Positions 40,846-50,527 of a stretch of DNA of 64,000 bases are shown here, one piece after another (positions within the stretch are counted from its first letter, which is position 1; each line of letters opens with the position of its first letter). This DNA is from Flintibacter sp. KGMB00164 (GTDB taxonomy: Bacteria > Bacillota > Clostridia > Oscillospirales > Oscillospiraceae). A program made the position numbers and the translations under genes. The notes below the pieces were generated by a model. The model had not been told where the DNA came from and searched no databases. It saw nothing but the letters and a program-made list of their open reading frames with translations. The DNA is taken from assembly GCF_008727735.1 (NCBI RefSeq), contig NZ_CP044227.1, positions 1,364,001 to 1,428,000 on the forward strand, in the 5' to 3' direction.

Positions 40846-42705
40846 TTGACAAAAAAAGATGAGACAACTGAAAACGGACCGATTCTGAAGGATCTGACCG
40901 ATCAGGAGGCCACGGCCCTTTGCGCCGAGCTTCGGGAAGAACTGGTGCGGGATGTCTCTCGAACCGGAGGACATCTGGCATCCAACCTGGGCGCGGTAGA
41001 GCTCACCGTGGCTATCCATCGGGTGTTTGATACCAGCCAGGACCGACTGGTCTTTGATGTGGGACACCAGTGCTATCTGCACAAGATGCTCACTGGACGC
41101 CGGGAGCAGATGTCTACCCTGCGGCAGTATGGCGGCATTGCCGGGTTTCCAAAGCCCAATGAGAGCATACACGACGCATTTATTGCCGGTCACGCCTCCA
41201 ACTCGGTGGCGGTGGCGCTGGGCATGGCTCAGGCCCGTACTGCTCTGGGAGAGGACTACAAAGTGCTCGCCCTGATCGGAGACGGAGCTCTCACCGGCGG
41301 CCTGGCCTATGAGGGACTGTCCAACGCCGGGCAGTGCGGTCAGCAGCTGCTGGTCATCCTCAACGATAACGGGATGTCCATTACCCGCAATGTGGGTGGT
41401 GTGGCCCAGCTTCTGGCCCGGCAGCGACTGAAACCGAAATACCTGCGCTTTAAGCAGAACTACCGCCGGGTGATGCACGCTTTCTGGCTTGGACGTCAGA
41501 TCTATAAAGTGACCCACGAACTCAAAAGGGCTCTAAAACAGAGCTTGCTGCCCTGCAGCATGTTTGAAGATATGGGTTTTACCTACCTGGGGCCAGTAGA
41601 CGGCCATGATGTGGCGCAGCTGACCAAGACACTGCGCTATGCAAGCACATTGAATGAGCCGGTTGCCCTGCACGTAAGAACGGTAAAGGGAAAAGGCTTT
41701 GCGCCTGCCGAGGCCAATCCCGATGCCTTCCATGGTGTTTCTCCCTTTGATCCGGAGACTGGAAAGGCGCTCAAGAGCGGGGGAGAGAATTTTTCCGCTG
41801 TTTTTGGACGCACCTTGGTGCGCCTGGCCCGGACAGATCGTCGGGTGTGCGCTATGACCGCGGCAATGGTCAGCGGAACGGGGCTGGTGCCCTTCTCCAA
41901 AGCGTTCCCCAAGCGGTTTTTTGATGTAGGCATCGCGGAAGGATGTGCCGTCTCTATGGCGGCAGGCATGGCCAAGCAGGGGGCGGTACCCGTGTTTGCC
42001 GTCTATTCCACCTTCCTGCAACGCAGCTATGATATGCTCCTCCACGATGTGGCCATTGACAGACTGCATGTGGTCTTTGCCGTGGACCGTGCCGGTTTAG
42101 TGGGCGACGATGGAGAGACCCACCACGGTGTATTTGACGTGGCCTATCTGGATACCATCCCAGGCATGAAGGTCTATGCTCCGGCCAATTTCTCCGAACT
42201 GGACCGGATGCTGGAGCAGGCGGTCTGCCAAGACAGCGGCCCGGTGGCAGTGCGCTATCCCCGGGGAGGCCAAGGTGGTTATCAGGAAGACTCGGGCGAA
42301 GAAAACGCAGTTATATTAAGGACTGGCAAGGATATTACCTTGGCAGGGTACGGCATGGAGATAAATGAACTGCTCTCGGCGGCGGACCAGCTGGCCGGGC
42401 AGGGAATCCAGGCCGAGGTACTGAAATGGAATGTCATCACTCCTTTGGATTGCACTCTGGCAGTGGAGTCGGTCAAGAAGACCGGCGCACTGCTGGTGGC
42501 CGAGGAGTGTGCAGAGCAGGGCGGCGTAGGCCAGCGGGCTCTGGCGGCGCTGGAGGAGGCGGGAGTACCCGCCCGGACGGCGCTGGTCAACTGCGGCGCA
42601 GGCTACGTGCCCCACGGGGCGGTTTCCCTGCTGAAACGAGATTTGGGCCTGGACGGGGCAGGTGTGTTCCGTCGGGCAATGGAGGTGCTGGGCCGTGACC
42701 AATAA
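40846..42705 (+). CDS. dxs: 1-deoxy-D-xylulose-5-phosphate synthase
   Basis: 619 aa. Thiamine-diphosphate enzyme joining pyruvate and glyceraldehyde-3-P, first step of the MEP pathway. Motifs: GGHLASNLGAVELTVAIHRVF, FDVGHQCYLHKMLTGR, GDGALTGGLAYEGLSNAG (TPP/Mg2+), FFDVGIAEGCAVSMAAGMA with the catalytic Glu, and RAGLVGDDGETHHGVFD. TTG start preceded by GAGGGG. The 3' end overlaps tlyA by 11 nt. Confidence 0.96.
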   Translation: MTKKDETTENGPILKDLTDQEATALCAELREELVRDVSRTGGHLASNLGAVELTVAIHRVFDTSQDRLVFDVGHQCYLHKMLTGRREQMSTLRQYGGIAGFPKPNESIHDAFIAGHASNSVAVALGMAQARTALGEDYKVLALIGDGALTGGLAYEGLSNAGQCGQQLLVILNDNGMSITRNVGGVAQLLARQRLKPKYLRFKQNYRRVMHAFWLGRQIYKVTHELKRALKQSLLPCSMFEDMGFTYLGPVDGHDVAQLTKTLRYASTLNEPVALHVRTVKGKGFAPAEANPDAFHGVSPFDPETGKALKSGGENFSAVFGRTLVRLARTDRRVCAMTAAMVSGTGLVPFSKAFPKRFFDVGIAEGCAVSMAAGMAKQGAVPVFAVYSTFLQRSYDMLLHDVAIDRLHVVFAVDRAGLVGDDGETHHGVFDVAYLDTIPGMKVYAPANFSELDRMLEQAVCQDSGPVAVRYPRGGQGGYQEDSGEENAVILRTGKDITLAGYGMEINELLSAADQLAGQGIQAEVLKWNVITPLDCTLAVESVKKTGALLVAEECAEQGGVGQRALAALEEAGVPARTALVNCGAGYVPHGAVSLLKRDLGLDGAGVFRRAMEVLGRDQ

Positions 42706-43507
42706 AAAGCGGCTGGATGTAGCGATGGTAGAACGGGGGCTGGCTGAGAGCCGCCAGAAGGCCCAGGCCATCATTATGGCCGGACAAGTCTATGTGGACG
42801 ACCAGAAGGTAGATAAGGCCGGAGCTCCTGTGAAAGAAGAGCAGGTGATTCAGGTGCGGGGCAAAACTCTGCGCTATGTCAGCCGGGGCGGACTGAAGCT
42901 GGAAAAGGCCATGGCCTGTTGGCCCATCTCGCTGGAGGGCACCATCTGTGCCGACATTGGAGCCTCTACCGGCGGCTTTACCGACTGTATGCTGCAAAAT
43001 GGAGCCAGCAAAGTGTATGCTGTGGATGTGGGTTACAACCAGCTGGACTACCGCCTGCGTACCCACCCCCAGGTGGTGTGTATGGAGCGTACCAACGCCC
43101 GCTACCTCACCAAGGAGCAGATCCCGGAGCCCTTGGATTTCTTTTCTGTGGATGTGTCCTTCATCTCTCTGAACCTGATTTTGCCTGCCCTGCGGCCCCT
43201 CATGAAGGAAGGAGGCCAGGCGGTATGTCTGGTCAAGCCCCAGTTTGAGGCGGGGAAGGAGAAGGTTGGAAAGAAGGGCGTGGTCCGGGACCCAGCTGTT
43301 CATCTGGAGGTGCTGGAGCACTTCCTGGAGCATGCCGCCAACGCCGGATTTGCTGTAAAGGATATTACCTTTTCTCCTATTCGGGGACCGGAGGGAAACA
43401 TTGAATATTTGGGTTATCTCTATGCCGGAGAAGGCCCGGACTGTGAGGTGGATCTGAAAGCCCTGGTGGATGCCTCACACCAGCAGCTGAAGGGGGGAGA
43501 GGAATGA
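42695..43507 (+). CDS. tlyA: TlyA family rRNA 2'-O-methyltransferase / hemolysin-like
   Basis: 270 aa. N-terminal S4 RNA-binding domain (RLDVAMVERGLAESRQKAQAIIMAGQVYVDD is split over residues 5-36), then an FtsJ-like methyltransferase domain with ADIGASTGGFTDCMLQNGA (SAM site), VDVGYNQLDYRLR and CLVKPQFEAGKEKVGKKG (catalytic lysine region). In mycobacteria TlyA methylates 16S and 23S rRNA. GTG start with GGAGG upstream inside dxs. Confidence 0.92.
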   Translation: MTNKKRLDVAMVERGLAESRQKAQAIIMAGQVYVDDQKVDKAGAPVKEEQVIQVRGKTLRYVSRGGLKLEKAMACWPISLEGTICADIGASTGGFTDCMLQNGASKVYAVDVGYNQLDYRLRTHPQVVCMERTNARYLTKEQIPEPLDFFSVDVSFISLNLILPALRPLMKEGGQAVCLVKPQFEAGKEKVGKKGVVRDPAVHLEVLEHFLEHAANAGFAVKDITFSPIRGPEGNIEYLGYLYAGEGPDCEVDLKALVDASHQQLKGGEE

Positions 43508-44376
43508 GAGTTCTCCTCAGCTCCAACCCTTACCGGGACCGGGGGCTGCGGGCCGCCCTGGAGGCCCGGAAGATTCTGGAACGCGCCGGGGTCGAGACCG
43601 CCCTGTGCCTGCCTTTTGTACCCAAGAAAGGGGACCGGCTGGAGCTGCCCCGCCACGCACAGCTGAAAAATATGGAGGAAGAGCTACCGAAGGCAGACCT
43701 TCTCATCTGCTTTGGCGGGGACGGGACCATTCTCCACGCTGCCCGGGATGCCACCCTGCATGAGTTGCCCATCCTGGGGGTCAACATGGGTAGTGTAGGC
43801 TTTATGGCCGAGCTGGAGCGCTCCGAACTGGGCCGCTTGACTCAGCTGGCCAAGGGAGACTACACCACCGAGGAGCGTATGATGCTGGATGTTCGGGTCT
43901 ACCGGGGAGAGAAGCTTCTCAGCCAAGACCTGGCCCTTAACGATGCGGTGTTCTCCAAGGGATCTATTGCCCGGGTGGCGGAGATGGAAGTCTTTGCCGA
44001 CCAGGTGCTGATACGCCAGCTTATGGGGGACGGTGTCATCGTGGCTACCCCCACCGGCTCTACCGCCTACTCTATGTCTGCCGGAGGCCCCATTGTGGAG
44101 CCCACATCTCAATGCCTGATCGTCACGCCCGTGTGCGCCCACCAGCTGGCGGTGCGGGCCATGGTGCTGGGAGCGGAGCGCACCGTCACGGTGCAGCTGC
44201 CCAAGGGGAACCGAAAGAGCATCTATCTGTCGGTAGATGGTGGCAAGGCAATACGCCTTACAGGAAATGAACGCGTTGAGATCAGCCGCTCTGAGCATAC
44301 CATCCGCCTAGTGCGGCTGGTAGGGCGGAGCTTTTATCAAGTGGTCAATCAGAAATTAGGAGGTTATGTGCCATGA
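43504..44376 (+). CDS. nadK: NAD kinase
   Basis: 290 aa. Phosphorylates NAD to NADP. LICFGGDGTILHAAR near residue 68 is the GGDG nucleotide loop; GVNMGSVGFMAEL, LNDAVFSKG and GVIVATPTGSTAYSMSAGGPIV are further family motifs. Starts within the tlyA stop (ATGA); the argR start lies within its stop. Confidence 0.96.
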   Translation: MRVLLSSNPYRDRGLRAALEARKILERAGVETALCLPFVPKKGDRLELPRHAQLKNMEEELPKADLLICFGGDGTILHAARDATLHELPILGVNMGSVGFMAELERSELGRLTQLAKGDYTTEERMMLDVRVYRGEKLLSQDLALNDAVFSKGSIARVAEMEVFADQVLIRQLMGDGVIVATPTGSTAYSMSAGGPIVEPTSQCLIVTPVCAHQLAVRAMVLGAERTVTVQLPKGNRKSIYLSVDGGKAIRLTGNERVEISRSEHTIRLVRLVGRSFYQVVNQKLGGYVP

Positions 44377-44822
44377 AGCGAGCTCGACAGGCTGAGATTT
44401 TGAAGATCATCCAATCCGTGGACGTAGAGACCCAGGAGCAGCTGTTGGACGAGCTGAAGCGCCGGGGCTTTGCCTCCACTCAGGCCACCATTTCCCGGGA
44501 CATCAAGGAGCTGCGTCTGGTCAAGGAGATGGCCGGAGGCGGCTACCGGTATGTGGTCTCCGAGCGTAAGGGGATGGTGGATTCCGATGTTCGCCTGCGC
44601 AATATCTTCAAAGAGGGCGTGGTGTCGGTGGATCTGGCCCAGAATATCGTGGTGGTGCGCACCATGCCCGGTCTGGCCTCGGCGGCCTGTTCGGCCCTGG
44701 ACAGTATGGACATTCCGGGAATGGTGGGCAGCCTGGCAGGCGATGACACCGGAATTCTCATTATGCGGGACAACGCTTCCGCCGAGCAGTTTAACCGGGA
44801 GGTCCATAAGCTGCTGAAATAA
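44373..44822 (+). CDS. argR: Arginine repressor
   Basis: 149 aa. N-terminal winged helix (FASTQATISRDIKELRLVK near residue 33) and C-terminal hexamer/arginine-binding domain with MVGSLAGDDTGILIMRDNASA near 114. Controls arginine metabolism in response to L-arginine; no arg gene is in the window. Its place before recN is conserved in Firmicutes. Confidence 0.95.
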   Translation: MKRARQAEILKIIQSVDVETQEQLLDELKRRGFASTQATISRDIKELRLVKEMAGGGYRYVVSERKGMVDSDVRLRNIFKEGVVSVDLAQNIVVVRTMPGLASAACSALDSMDIPGMVGSLAGDDTGILIMRDNASAEQFNREVHKLLK

Positions 44823-44847
44823 GCGCGGAAGAGATGGGGGTGATTGT

Positions 44848-46542
44848 TTGCTTTCCCTGCTTCATATTGAAAATATCGCCCTGATCCAGTCAGCGGATAT
44901 CCGCTTTGAACCGGGCTACAACGTGCTCACCGGTGAGACCGGTGCAGGTAAATCCATTGTCATTGACTCCATCGGCGCTGTGCTGGGGGAGCGTACCAGC
45001 CGGGAACTCATCCGCACCGGGGCCAAGTCGGCTCTGGTGACGGCAGTGTTTACCCAGGTGCCGCCCTTGCCCTGGCTGGAGGAGAACGGCATTGCCCTTC
45101 AGGATGGGGAAGTGCTGCTCCAGCGGGAAATCCAGGGGGATGGGCGCAACGTGTGCCGGGTAGATGGGCGGCTGGTGACGGTAGCCCAGCTGCGGGAGTT
45201 GGGACGCCAGCTGCTGAATATCCACGGCCAACACGACGGCCAGCAGCTGCTGGACCCCGCCAGCCACCTGGGATATCTGGACCGCTGCGGCGGACACACC
45301 GAGCTTTTGGAACGTTACCGTACCGCATACCAGACTTGGAACGGCCTGCGCAAGCAGATCGCCGCCCTGGAGATGGACGAGGCAGAGCGCAGCCGTCGGG
45401 TGGATACCCTGAACTTTCAGATCCGGGAGTTGGAGCGCGCCCAGCTGCGCGCCGGAGAGGACGAGGAGCTGGACCAGCGCCGGACGCTGCTGCGCAGCGC
45501 GGGTAAGCTGATGGACGCCCTCCAGAGTGCGGAGTACGCCCTGTGCGGAGACGACGAGGGCGGAGGAGTCTGTTCCCTGCTGGCTGACGCAGAGGGAGAG
45601 CTGGACAGCGTGTCTCAGTTCAGCGCAGCCCTGGAGGAACTGGCGCGGCAGGTAAGCGAGCTGCGCAGCGCCGCCGACGATGCGGCAGACACCCTGCGGG
45701 ATCTGACCCGTGAGATGGAGTTTTCTCCTGGCGAGCTGGATGAAGTGGAGAGCCGCTTGGATATTCTCTACCGCCTGAAAAAGAAGTATGGCGCCACCGT
45801 GGAGGAGATGCTCCAGTATCTGGATAAGTGCCGCAAGGAGTTGGACGAGATCCAATTTGCTGACGATACCATTGCCCGGCTCACGAAAGAACTGGACAAG
45901 GCTCGAAAGGAAGCGGACCGGGCGGCACAGGCCCTGTCCCAGCAGCGCCGCAAGGCGGCGGAGAAGCTGGAAAAGCGGGTCCAGGAGGAACTGCGGCAGC
46001 TGGATATGCCGAAAGTGCGCTTCCAGGTGGAATTCTCCCCCATCGATAACCAGTGGGGGCTGGACGAGACAGGTATGGATCAGGTGCAGTTTTTGATGTC
46101 GGCCAATGTGGGTGAGGCCCTCAAGCCCATTCAAAAAGTGGCCTCGGGCGGCGAGTTGGCCCGCATCATGCTGGCGCTGAAAAATGTACTGGCTCAGGAC
46201 GACGAGATCGGCACCCTGGTTTTTGACGAGGTAGATACCGGCGTCTCCGGCCGGGCGGCCCAGAAGGTGGCCGAAAAGATGGCTCAGGTGGCACGGCACA
46301 AGCAGGTGCTGTGTGTCACCCACTTGCCTCAGCTGGCTGCTATGGCAGACACTCACTTCTCGGTAAGTAAGGGAGAACGGGAGGGCCGCACCTACACCAA
46401 TCTGGAGCGGCTGGACCGGAAACAGCGCCGAGAGGAGCTGGCCCGGCTCATTGGCGGCGCGGCGGTGACTCCGGCTCTGTTGGAGAGCGCGGAGGAGCTG
46501 CTTGCTCAGGCGGATGCCTGGCGGGAAAAACATAAGAAATGA
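44848..46542 (+). CDS. recN: DNA repair protein RecN
   Basis: 564 aa SMC-like ATPase in double-strand-break repair. Walker A GETGAGKSIVIDSIG near residue 31, long coiled coil with a hinge region (about 160-360), signature VASGGELARIMLALK near 432, Walker B LVFDEVDTGVSGRAAQ and the VTHLPQLAA switch. TTG start with GGGGGTG upstream. Last gene of the nusB-recN run. Confidence 0.96.
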   Translation: MLSLLHIENIALIQSADIRFEPGYNVLTGETGAGKSIVIDSIGAVLGERTSRELIRTGAKSALVTAVFTQVPPLPWLEENGIALQDGEVLLQREIQGDGRNVCRVDGRLVTVAQLRELGRQLLNIHGQHDGQQLLDPASHLGYLDRCGGHTELLERYRTAYQTWNGLRKQIAALEMDEAERSRRVDTLNFQIRELERAQLRAGEDEELDQRRTLLRSAGKLMDALQSAEYALCGDDEGGGVCSLLADAEGELDSVSQFSAALEELARQVSELRSAADDAADTLRDLTREMEFSPGELDEVESRLDILYRLKKKYGATVEEMLQYLDKCRKELDEIQFADDTIARLTKELDKARKEADRAAQALSQQRRKAAEKLEKRVQEELRQLDMPKVRFQVEFSPIDNQWGLDETGMDQVQFLMSANVGEALKPIQKVASGGELARIMLALKNVLAQDDEIGTLVFDEVDTGVSGRAAQKVAEKMAQVARHKQVLCVTHLPQLAAMADTHFSVSKGEREGRTYTNLERLDRKQRREELARLIGGAAVTPALLESAEELLAQADAWREKHKK

Positions 46543-46580
46543 GAACAGGCTCCCACGACAGCGTCGTGGGAGCCTGTTGT
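46543..46580. terminator. Hairpin between recN and the SLH gene
   Basis: Perfect stem ACAGGCTCCCACGAC / GTCGTGGGAGCCTGT with loop AGC. Only short T-rich ends (TGTTGTGCTTT), so it is a strong fold with a weak tail; it may end both converging transcripts. Confidence 0.6.
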
Positions 46581-46583
46581 GCT

Positions 46584-47909
46584 TTACCAGGGAAGCCAGC
46601 CGTCCTCCTCGCGCTGGCTGAGCACGTCAAGTGCTCCGTCCAGCAGCATAGCGGCCTGAGCCCGATCCAGACCGGTGGACAGGGCGGCAGAGTTGGTCTC
46701 CTCCACCCGGATGACGCCGGAGGCGGCCAGGTTGGCGGCGGCCTGTCCCGCCCAGTGGGTATCGGAACCTTGGGCGGAGAAAACTTCCAGAGGCACATCG
46801 CTGAGATTGAGCAGCTGATCCAGCATGACAGTGGCCTCGCCCTGGGTGATATTCTCCGAGGCATCAAACACCGGTGCGCCGGAGTCGTCCCGGGACCCTT
46901 GGATCACGCCCGCCATCACGGCAGCGGATACCGCACCCTTGGCCCAAGTAGGAATGGCTGCATCGTCGGTGAAGCCGGTGGTGGTCACATCTTCCAGAGG
47001 GGCCATGCCGACGGTGGCCATGGCCATGGTGAGAAATTCTGCTCGGGTGACCGGGCGGTCGGGGTCAAAGAAGTACTCCCCGTTGAGATAGGAACCGACG
47101 AAGATGCCCTCCTCGGCCAGGCGGATAGAGGCCTTGTGGGAGGGATCACCCTCCATATCGGCGTAGGTCACTTTGGTATCCGGTTTGTTGATCTGAATGG
47201 TCACCTTAGCCTCGGAAGAGGTGTTGCCCGCTGAGTCGATGGCCACATAGGTGAAGGAGTCTTTGCCGGTTTTGTTCTCGTAGGGAGTGTAGACAAACTT
47301 GGCCGAGCCATCCTCCGCCAAAGTTACAGCGCCCCGGGCAGGGGTGTCCATGAGCTGGAAGGTGAGGGTGTCGCCCTCGCTGTCCACTGCGTCAAAGTAG
47401 CCGGTGATAGCCACATTTTTATAGGTGCTCAGATCCATGTTCCGGGCAATAGGGGCCTCATTGGCGGCAGTGAGCAGATAGAGGGTGACAGTCGTAGGCT
47501 GCTGGGCCTGGGCGCCGTCGTCAAAGGCAGGCAGGAAGGAAAAGGTTGTGGTAGTGACGGAGGGCTGAGACAGCGACTGGAAACGCAGCCCGGCCAGAGC
47601 ACTGGCTTCTACCACGGAGTCTGCCGCCAGAGGCTGGCCGCCCAGAGTCAGAGTGCCTGCTCCTGGATCGGGCAGAGCGGTGATGGTGATCGAGGTCAGC
47701 TTGATGCCATCCCCGTTCTGTACGGAGAAGTCCTGGTCAGAGAAGGCAACTGTGTCGCCCACCAGAGCATTTTTGGAGAAATCGGGGATGGTGGGGGAGG
47801 ATGCCTTTTTGTTCCAGAAGAAGGCGGAGACGGGGAGAGAGAGGGTGCTGAGCAGCACAAGGGAGAGGAGCAGCGCGCCGCTTCGGCGCACAAGCCAGAG
47901 ACGTTTCAA
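46584..47909 (-). CDS. Secreted surface protein with cadherin-like and SLH domains
   Basis: 441 aa. Signal peptide at residues 1-30 ending near VSAFFW. Residues about 40-245 hold two beta-sandwich units; the second (EAPIARNMDLSTYKNV; YTPYENKTGKDSFTYVAID) matches the cadherin-like/Big_9 tandem type. Residues 250-435 hold three S-layer homology units (YFFDPDRPVTRAEFLTMAM; FDASENITQGEATVMLDQL; LSTGLDRAQAAMLLDGAL), which bind wall pyruvylated polymers. TTG start with AAAGGAGG in front. Likely part of an outer protein layer. Confidence 0.87.
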   Translation of the reverse strand: MKRLWLVRRSGALLLSLVLLSTLSLPVSAFFWNKKASSPTIPDFSKNALVGDTVAFSDQDFSVQNGDGIKLTSITITALPDPGAGTLTLGGQPLAADSVVEASALAGLRFQSLSQPSVTTTTFSFLPAFDDGAQAQQPTTVTLYLLTAANEAPIARNMDLSTYKNVAITGYFDAVDSEGDTLTFQLMDTPARGAVTLAEDGSAKFVYTPYENKTGKDSFTYVAIDSAGNTSSEAKVTIQINKPDTKVTYADMEGDPSHKASIRLAEEGIFVGSYLNGEYFFDPDRPVTRAEFLTMAMATVGMAPLEDVTTTGFTDDAAIPTWAKGAVSAAVMAGVIQGSRDDSGAPVFDASENITQGEATVMLDQLLNLSDVPLEVFSAQGSDTHWAGQAAANLAASGVIRVEETNSAALSTGLDRAQAAMLLDGALDVLSQREEDGWLPW

Positions 47910-47974
47910 CGGGAAAACCTCCTTTTTTGGTTCAGGTTATCCCTAGTCTCTGCGATAGAAAGGAAACTATGCGC

Positions 47975-48017
47975 AAAAAAGGGGCGTCTGCTCCAGGCAA
48001 AGACTGGAACAGACGCC
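47975..48017 (-). terminator. Terminator of the rodA-like gene
   Basis: On the minus strand stem GGCGTCTGTTCCAG / CTGGAGCAGACGCC, then CCTTTTTT. Confidence 0.85.
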
Positions 48018-48031
48018 GCAAGATAGAAAAT

Positions 48032-49216
48032 TTAAAGTGCGCCGCGATCCCGCAGCCAGCTGGGCAAGGCTCTGGCCTTGGCGCTGGATACTAAACCCAT
48101 GGCGGCATAGAGGGTGATGATGGAGGAGCCGCCATAGCTGATGAAGGGGAGGGTAAGGCCCATAACGGGGAAGACAAACAGGCACATGCCCACATTGGCG
48201 GCGATCTGAACGATGAGCATACCGGCCATACCCATGGATACGTAGGCGTAGAAGGGAGAGCTGGCGTGGCGGGCCACCCAGATGCACCGCAGCACCACCG
48301 CAGACAGCAGAGCCAGCAGGGCCAGACAGCCCACCATGCCCAGCTCTTCGCCGCACACGGCAAAGATAAAGTCGGTATCGCGGGCGGGAAGGGTGGATTC
48401 ATAGGCAGACTGGGTCATAGAGCCCTGGAGATATCCCTTGCCGAAAATCTGACCGGAACCGATAGCCAGGACAGAGCGGGTCTGCTGGAAGCCAACGCCT
48501 TGGGGATCGTAGCTGTGATCGAAGAGGACCCGGAATCGTTTGATCAGGTAGAGCTTATCCCAGGCCTCTGTTTTGGGTAAAACAAAGAACCACAATATCA
48601 CAAAGGCAATGACAATGGCACTGCCAACCAAAACAAACCAGCGCAGTTTGACTCCGGCGCTCCAGGACATGATGGCAAAAATCATCGTGTAGACCACACA
48701 CATGCCCATGTCGCCGCAGATACCGGCAATGAGAGCCAGCATGAAGGCGGCGTGAGCTCCGATCTGTGCGACGGAAAAGACCGAGCCGATGTCGTGGCCC
48801 CGCTCCTGAAGCTTGTGGATCTGCATGGCCAGAAGCAGGATATAAGGGATTTTTACCACTTCGTTGGGCTGGATCAGAATGGGGAAGCCGGGAAACTGCA
48901 GCCAGTTGCGGTTTCCGCCGCGGGTCACACCGAATGGTGTGAGCAGCAAGAGCAGGAAAATGATGCTGAATCCCAGCAGCCACTTCCAGTTCTTCTCCAC
49001 AAAAGACTCAAAGTCCACATAGGTACAAAGGATATAGACCAGGATACCCAACAAGATGGCGACGATCTGGACGGCTACCTCTTTATTGTTGTCATTGTAG
49101 CGGGTAGCGGAAAAAATAAGGGCCACGCCAAAGCCGCTGGCCAGCAGACACAAAGACAGCAGCAGCATATCCCCTTTTTTTAGAAATTCTTGGAGGGGAG
49201 AAAATAGGGTCTTCAC
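48032..49216 (-). CDS. rodA: RodA/FtsW/SpoVE-type peptidoglycan polymerase
   Basis: 394 aa with 10 membrane segments. SEDS-family glycosyltransferase that polymerises lipid II together with a class B PBP. Visible motifs: NRNWLQFPGFPILIQPNEVVKI near residue 100, RDTDFIFAVCGEELG near 290 (catalytic Asp region) and PFISYGGSSIITLYAAMG near 357. Elongation-type (RodA) is favoured by sequence feel only; FtsW or SpoVE cannot be ruled out. GTG start with GAGGAG 6 nt upstream; single-gene unit. Confidence 0.9.
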   Translation of the reverse strand: MKTLFSPLQEFLKKGDMLLLSLCLLASGFGVALIFSATRYNDNNKEVAVQIVAILLGILVYILCTYVDFESFVEKNWKWLLGFSIIFLLLLLTPFGVTRGGNRNWLQFPGFPILIQPNEVVKIPYILLLAMQIHKLQERGHDIGSVFSVAQIGAHAAFMLALIAGICGDMGMCVVYTMIFAIMSWSAGVKLRWFVLVGSAIVIAFVILWFFVLPKTEAWDKLYLIKRFRVLFDHSYDPQGVGFQQTRSVLAIGSGQIFGKGYLQGSMTQSAYESTLPARDTDFIFAVCGEELGMVGCLALLALLSAVVLRCIWVARHASSPFYAYVSMGMAGMLIVQIAANVGMCLFVFPVMGLTLPFISYGGSSIITLYAAMGLVSSAKARALPSWLRDRGAL

Positions 49217-49250
49217 AGCATCTCCTCGCTTTCCTAGGATACGGCCTTAT

Positions 49251-49279
49251 ATTTTATCACTTTTTGGTGGAAAGGTAAA
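49251..49279 (-). promoter_or_regulatory. Promoter of the rodA-like gene
   Basis: On the minus strand TTTACC, 17-bp spacer, TAAAAT, 35 bp before the GTG. Confidence 0.6.
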
Positions 49280-49291
49280 CCATATCTGTGC

Positions 49292-49297
49292 TATAAT
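49292..49297 (+). promoter_or_regulatory. Extended -10 promoter of tsaE-tsaB
   Basis: TGC-TATAAT 46 bp before the tsaE start; no clear -35. Confidence 0.55.
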
Positions 49298-49342
49298 CTT
49301 TCCAGATTTCGAAAACAATCTATGAACGCAGGGGAGGACCCA

Positions 49343-49777
49343 ATGGAATATTGTTCAAACAGTGAGCGAGATACCGAGGAACTGGGACGCCGCCTGGGTG
49401 AGCGGGTGGCGCCGGGGACGGTCATTGCCTACACCGGCGACCTGGGAGCGGGAAAGACTGCCTTTACCCGGGGGCTGGCCCAGGGACTGGGGGTGCCCGG
49501 TCAGGTGACCAGCCCCACCTTTACCATTGTCAACGAGTACGAGGGGGGACGGCTGCCCCTGTTCCACTTTGATATGTACCGCCTGGGCAGTGCGGATGAG
49601 CTCTTTGATATCGGCTGGGAGGACTACCTGGCCCGGGGTGGTGTGTGCGCGGTGGAGTGGAGCGAGAATGTGGAGGAAGCTCTGGAGGAGGATACCATTC
49701 GGGTGGATATCCGTCGGGGCGATACCGACCAGCAGCGGCGCATCTCGATCCAGGGCGGACCGACCCTGGAAAACTAA
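49343..49777 (+). CDS. tsaE: tRNA t6A biosynthesis ATPase TsaE
   Basis: 144 aa. Small P-loop ATPase that, with TsaB and TsaD, makes threonylcarbamoyl-adenosine at tRNA A37. Walker A GDLGAGKTAFTRGLAQGLG near residue 33, SPTFTIVNEYEG, HFDMYRLGSADELFDIGWEDYL and AVEWSENV are family hallmarks. The start at 49343 has GGGGAGG in front; the ORF begins earlier at 49322 without one. 20 bp before tsaB. Confidence 0.94.
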   Translation: MEYCSNSERDTEELGRRLGERVAPGTVIAYTGDLGAGKTAFTRGLAQGLGVPGQVTSPTFTIVNEYEGGRLPLFHFDMYRLGSADELFDIGWEDYLARGGVCAVEWSENVEEALEEDTIRVDIRRGDTDQQRRISIQGGPTLEN

Positions 49778-49797
49778 GAAGAAAAGGGTATGATACC

Positions 49798-50514
49798 ATG
49801 AAAATATTGGCTTTGGAATCGTCCGCCGTGGCCTGCTCCGCGGCCTTGTGGGGGGAGGAGGGGCTCATCGCCCAGAACTTTCAGCAAAGCGGCCTGACCC
49901 ACAGCCGCACCCTGCTGCCTATGGCTCACGATCTGCTGAAAAACTGCGGGGTCAGTTTGTCTCAGGTGGATGTGATCGCCGTGGCGGCAGGCCCCGGCTC
50001 CTTCACCGGACTGCGGATCGGAGTGGCTACCGCAAAGGGACTGGCCTGGGGAGAGGACAAGGACTGCGCTGCCTGCTCTACCCTGGAGTCTATGGCCTGG
50101 CCGCTGGCTTTCTATCCGGATGCCGTGATCGTTTGCGCCATGGATGCCCGGCGCAAGCAGGTGTACAACGCCCTGTTCCAGACGGATGGGGAGAAGCTGG
50201 AGCGCCTGTGCCCCGACCGGGCCATCGGCCTGGAGGAACTGGGGGAAGAACTGAAAAAAATTGAAAAACGAAAAATAGTCGTTGGAGACGGGGCCAAGCT
50301 GTGCTATAATACCCTAAGAAGTCAGGGAATCGATCTGGAGCTTGCCCCTGAAGCTCTGCGGCAGCAGAGCGCATGGGGGGTGGCCCGGGCCGCGGTAGAG
50401 CAGATCCAAGCCGGAGCCCTGGTGAAAGGAAAAGACCTGGTGCCTGTCTACCACCGACTGTCTCAAGCTGAGCGGGAACGGCTGAAGCGGCAGGGCCGCA
50501 GTACACAAAAATAA
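49798..50514 (+). CDS. tsaB: tRNA t6A biosynthesis protein TsaB
   Basis: 238 aa. Inactive ASKHA-fold partner of Tsa[20 protein letters not shown] at the N-terminus, [22 protein letters not shown] near residue 60 and [16 protein letters not shown] near 110 are diagnostic. The usual neighbours rimI and tsaD are not next to it; instead upp follows 13 bp later, so the three may share a transcript. Confidence 0.93.
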   Translation: MKILALESSAVACSAALWGEEGLIAQNFQQSGLTHSRTLLPMAHDLLKNCGVSLSQVDVIAVAAGPGSFTGLRIGVATAKGLAWGEDKDCAACSTLESMAWPLAFYPDAVIVCAMDARRKQVYNALFQTDGEKLERLCPDRAIGLEELGEELKKIEKRKIVVGDGAKLCYNTLRSQGIDLELAPEALRQQSAWGVARAAVEQIQAGALVKGKDLVPVYHRLSQAERERLKRQGRSTQK

Positions 50515-50527
50515 AGGGGTTTTTGAG

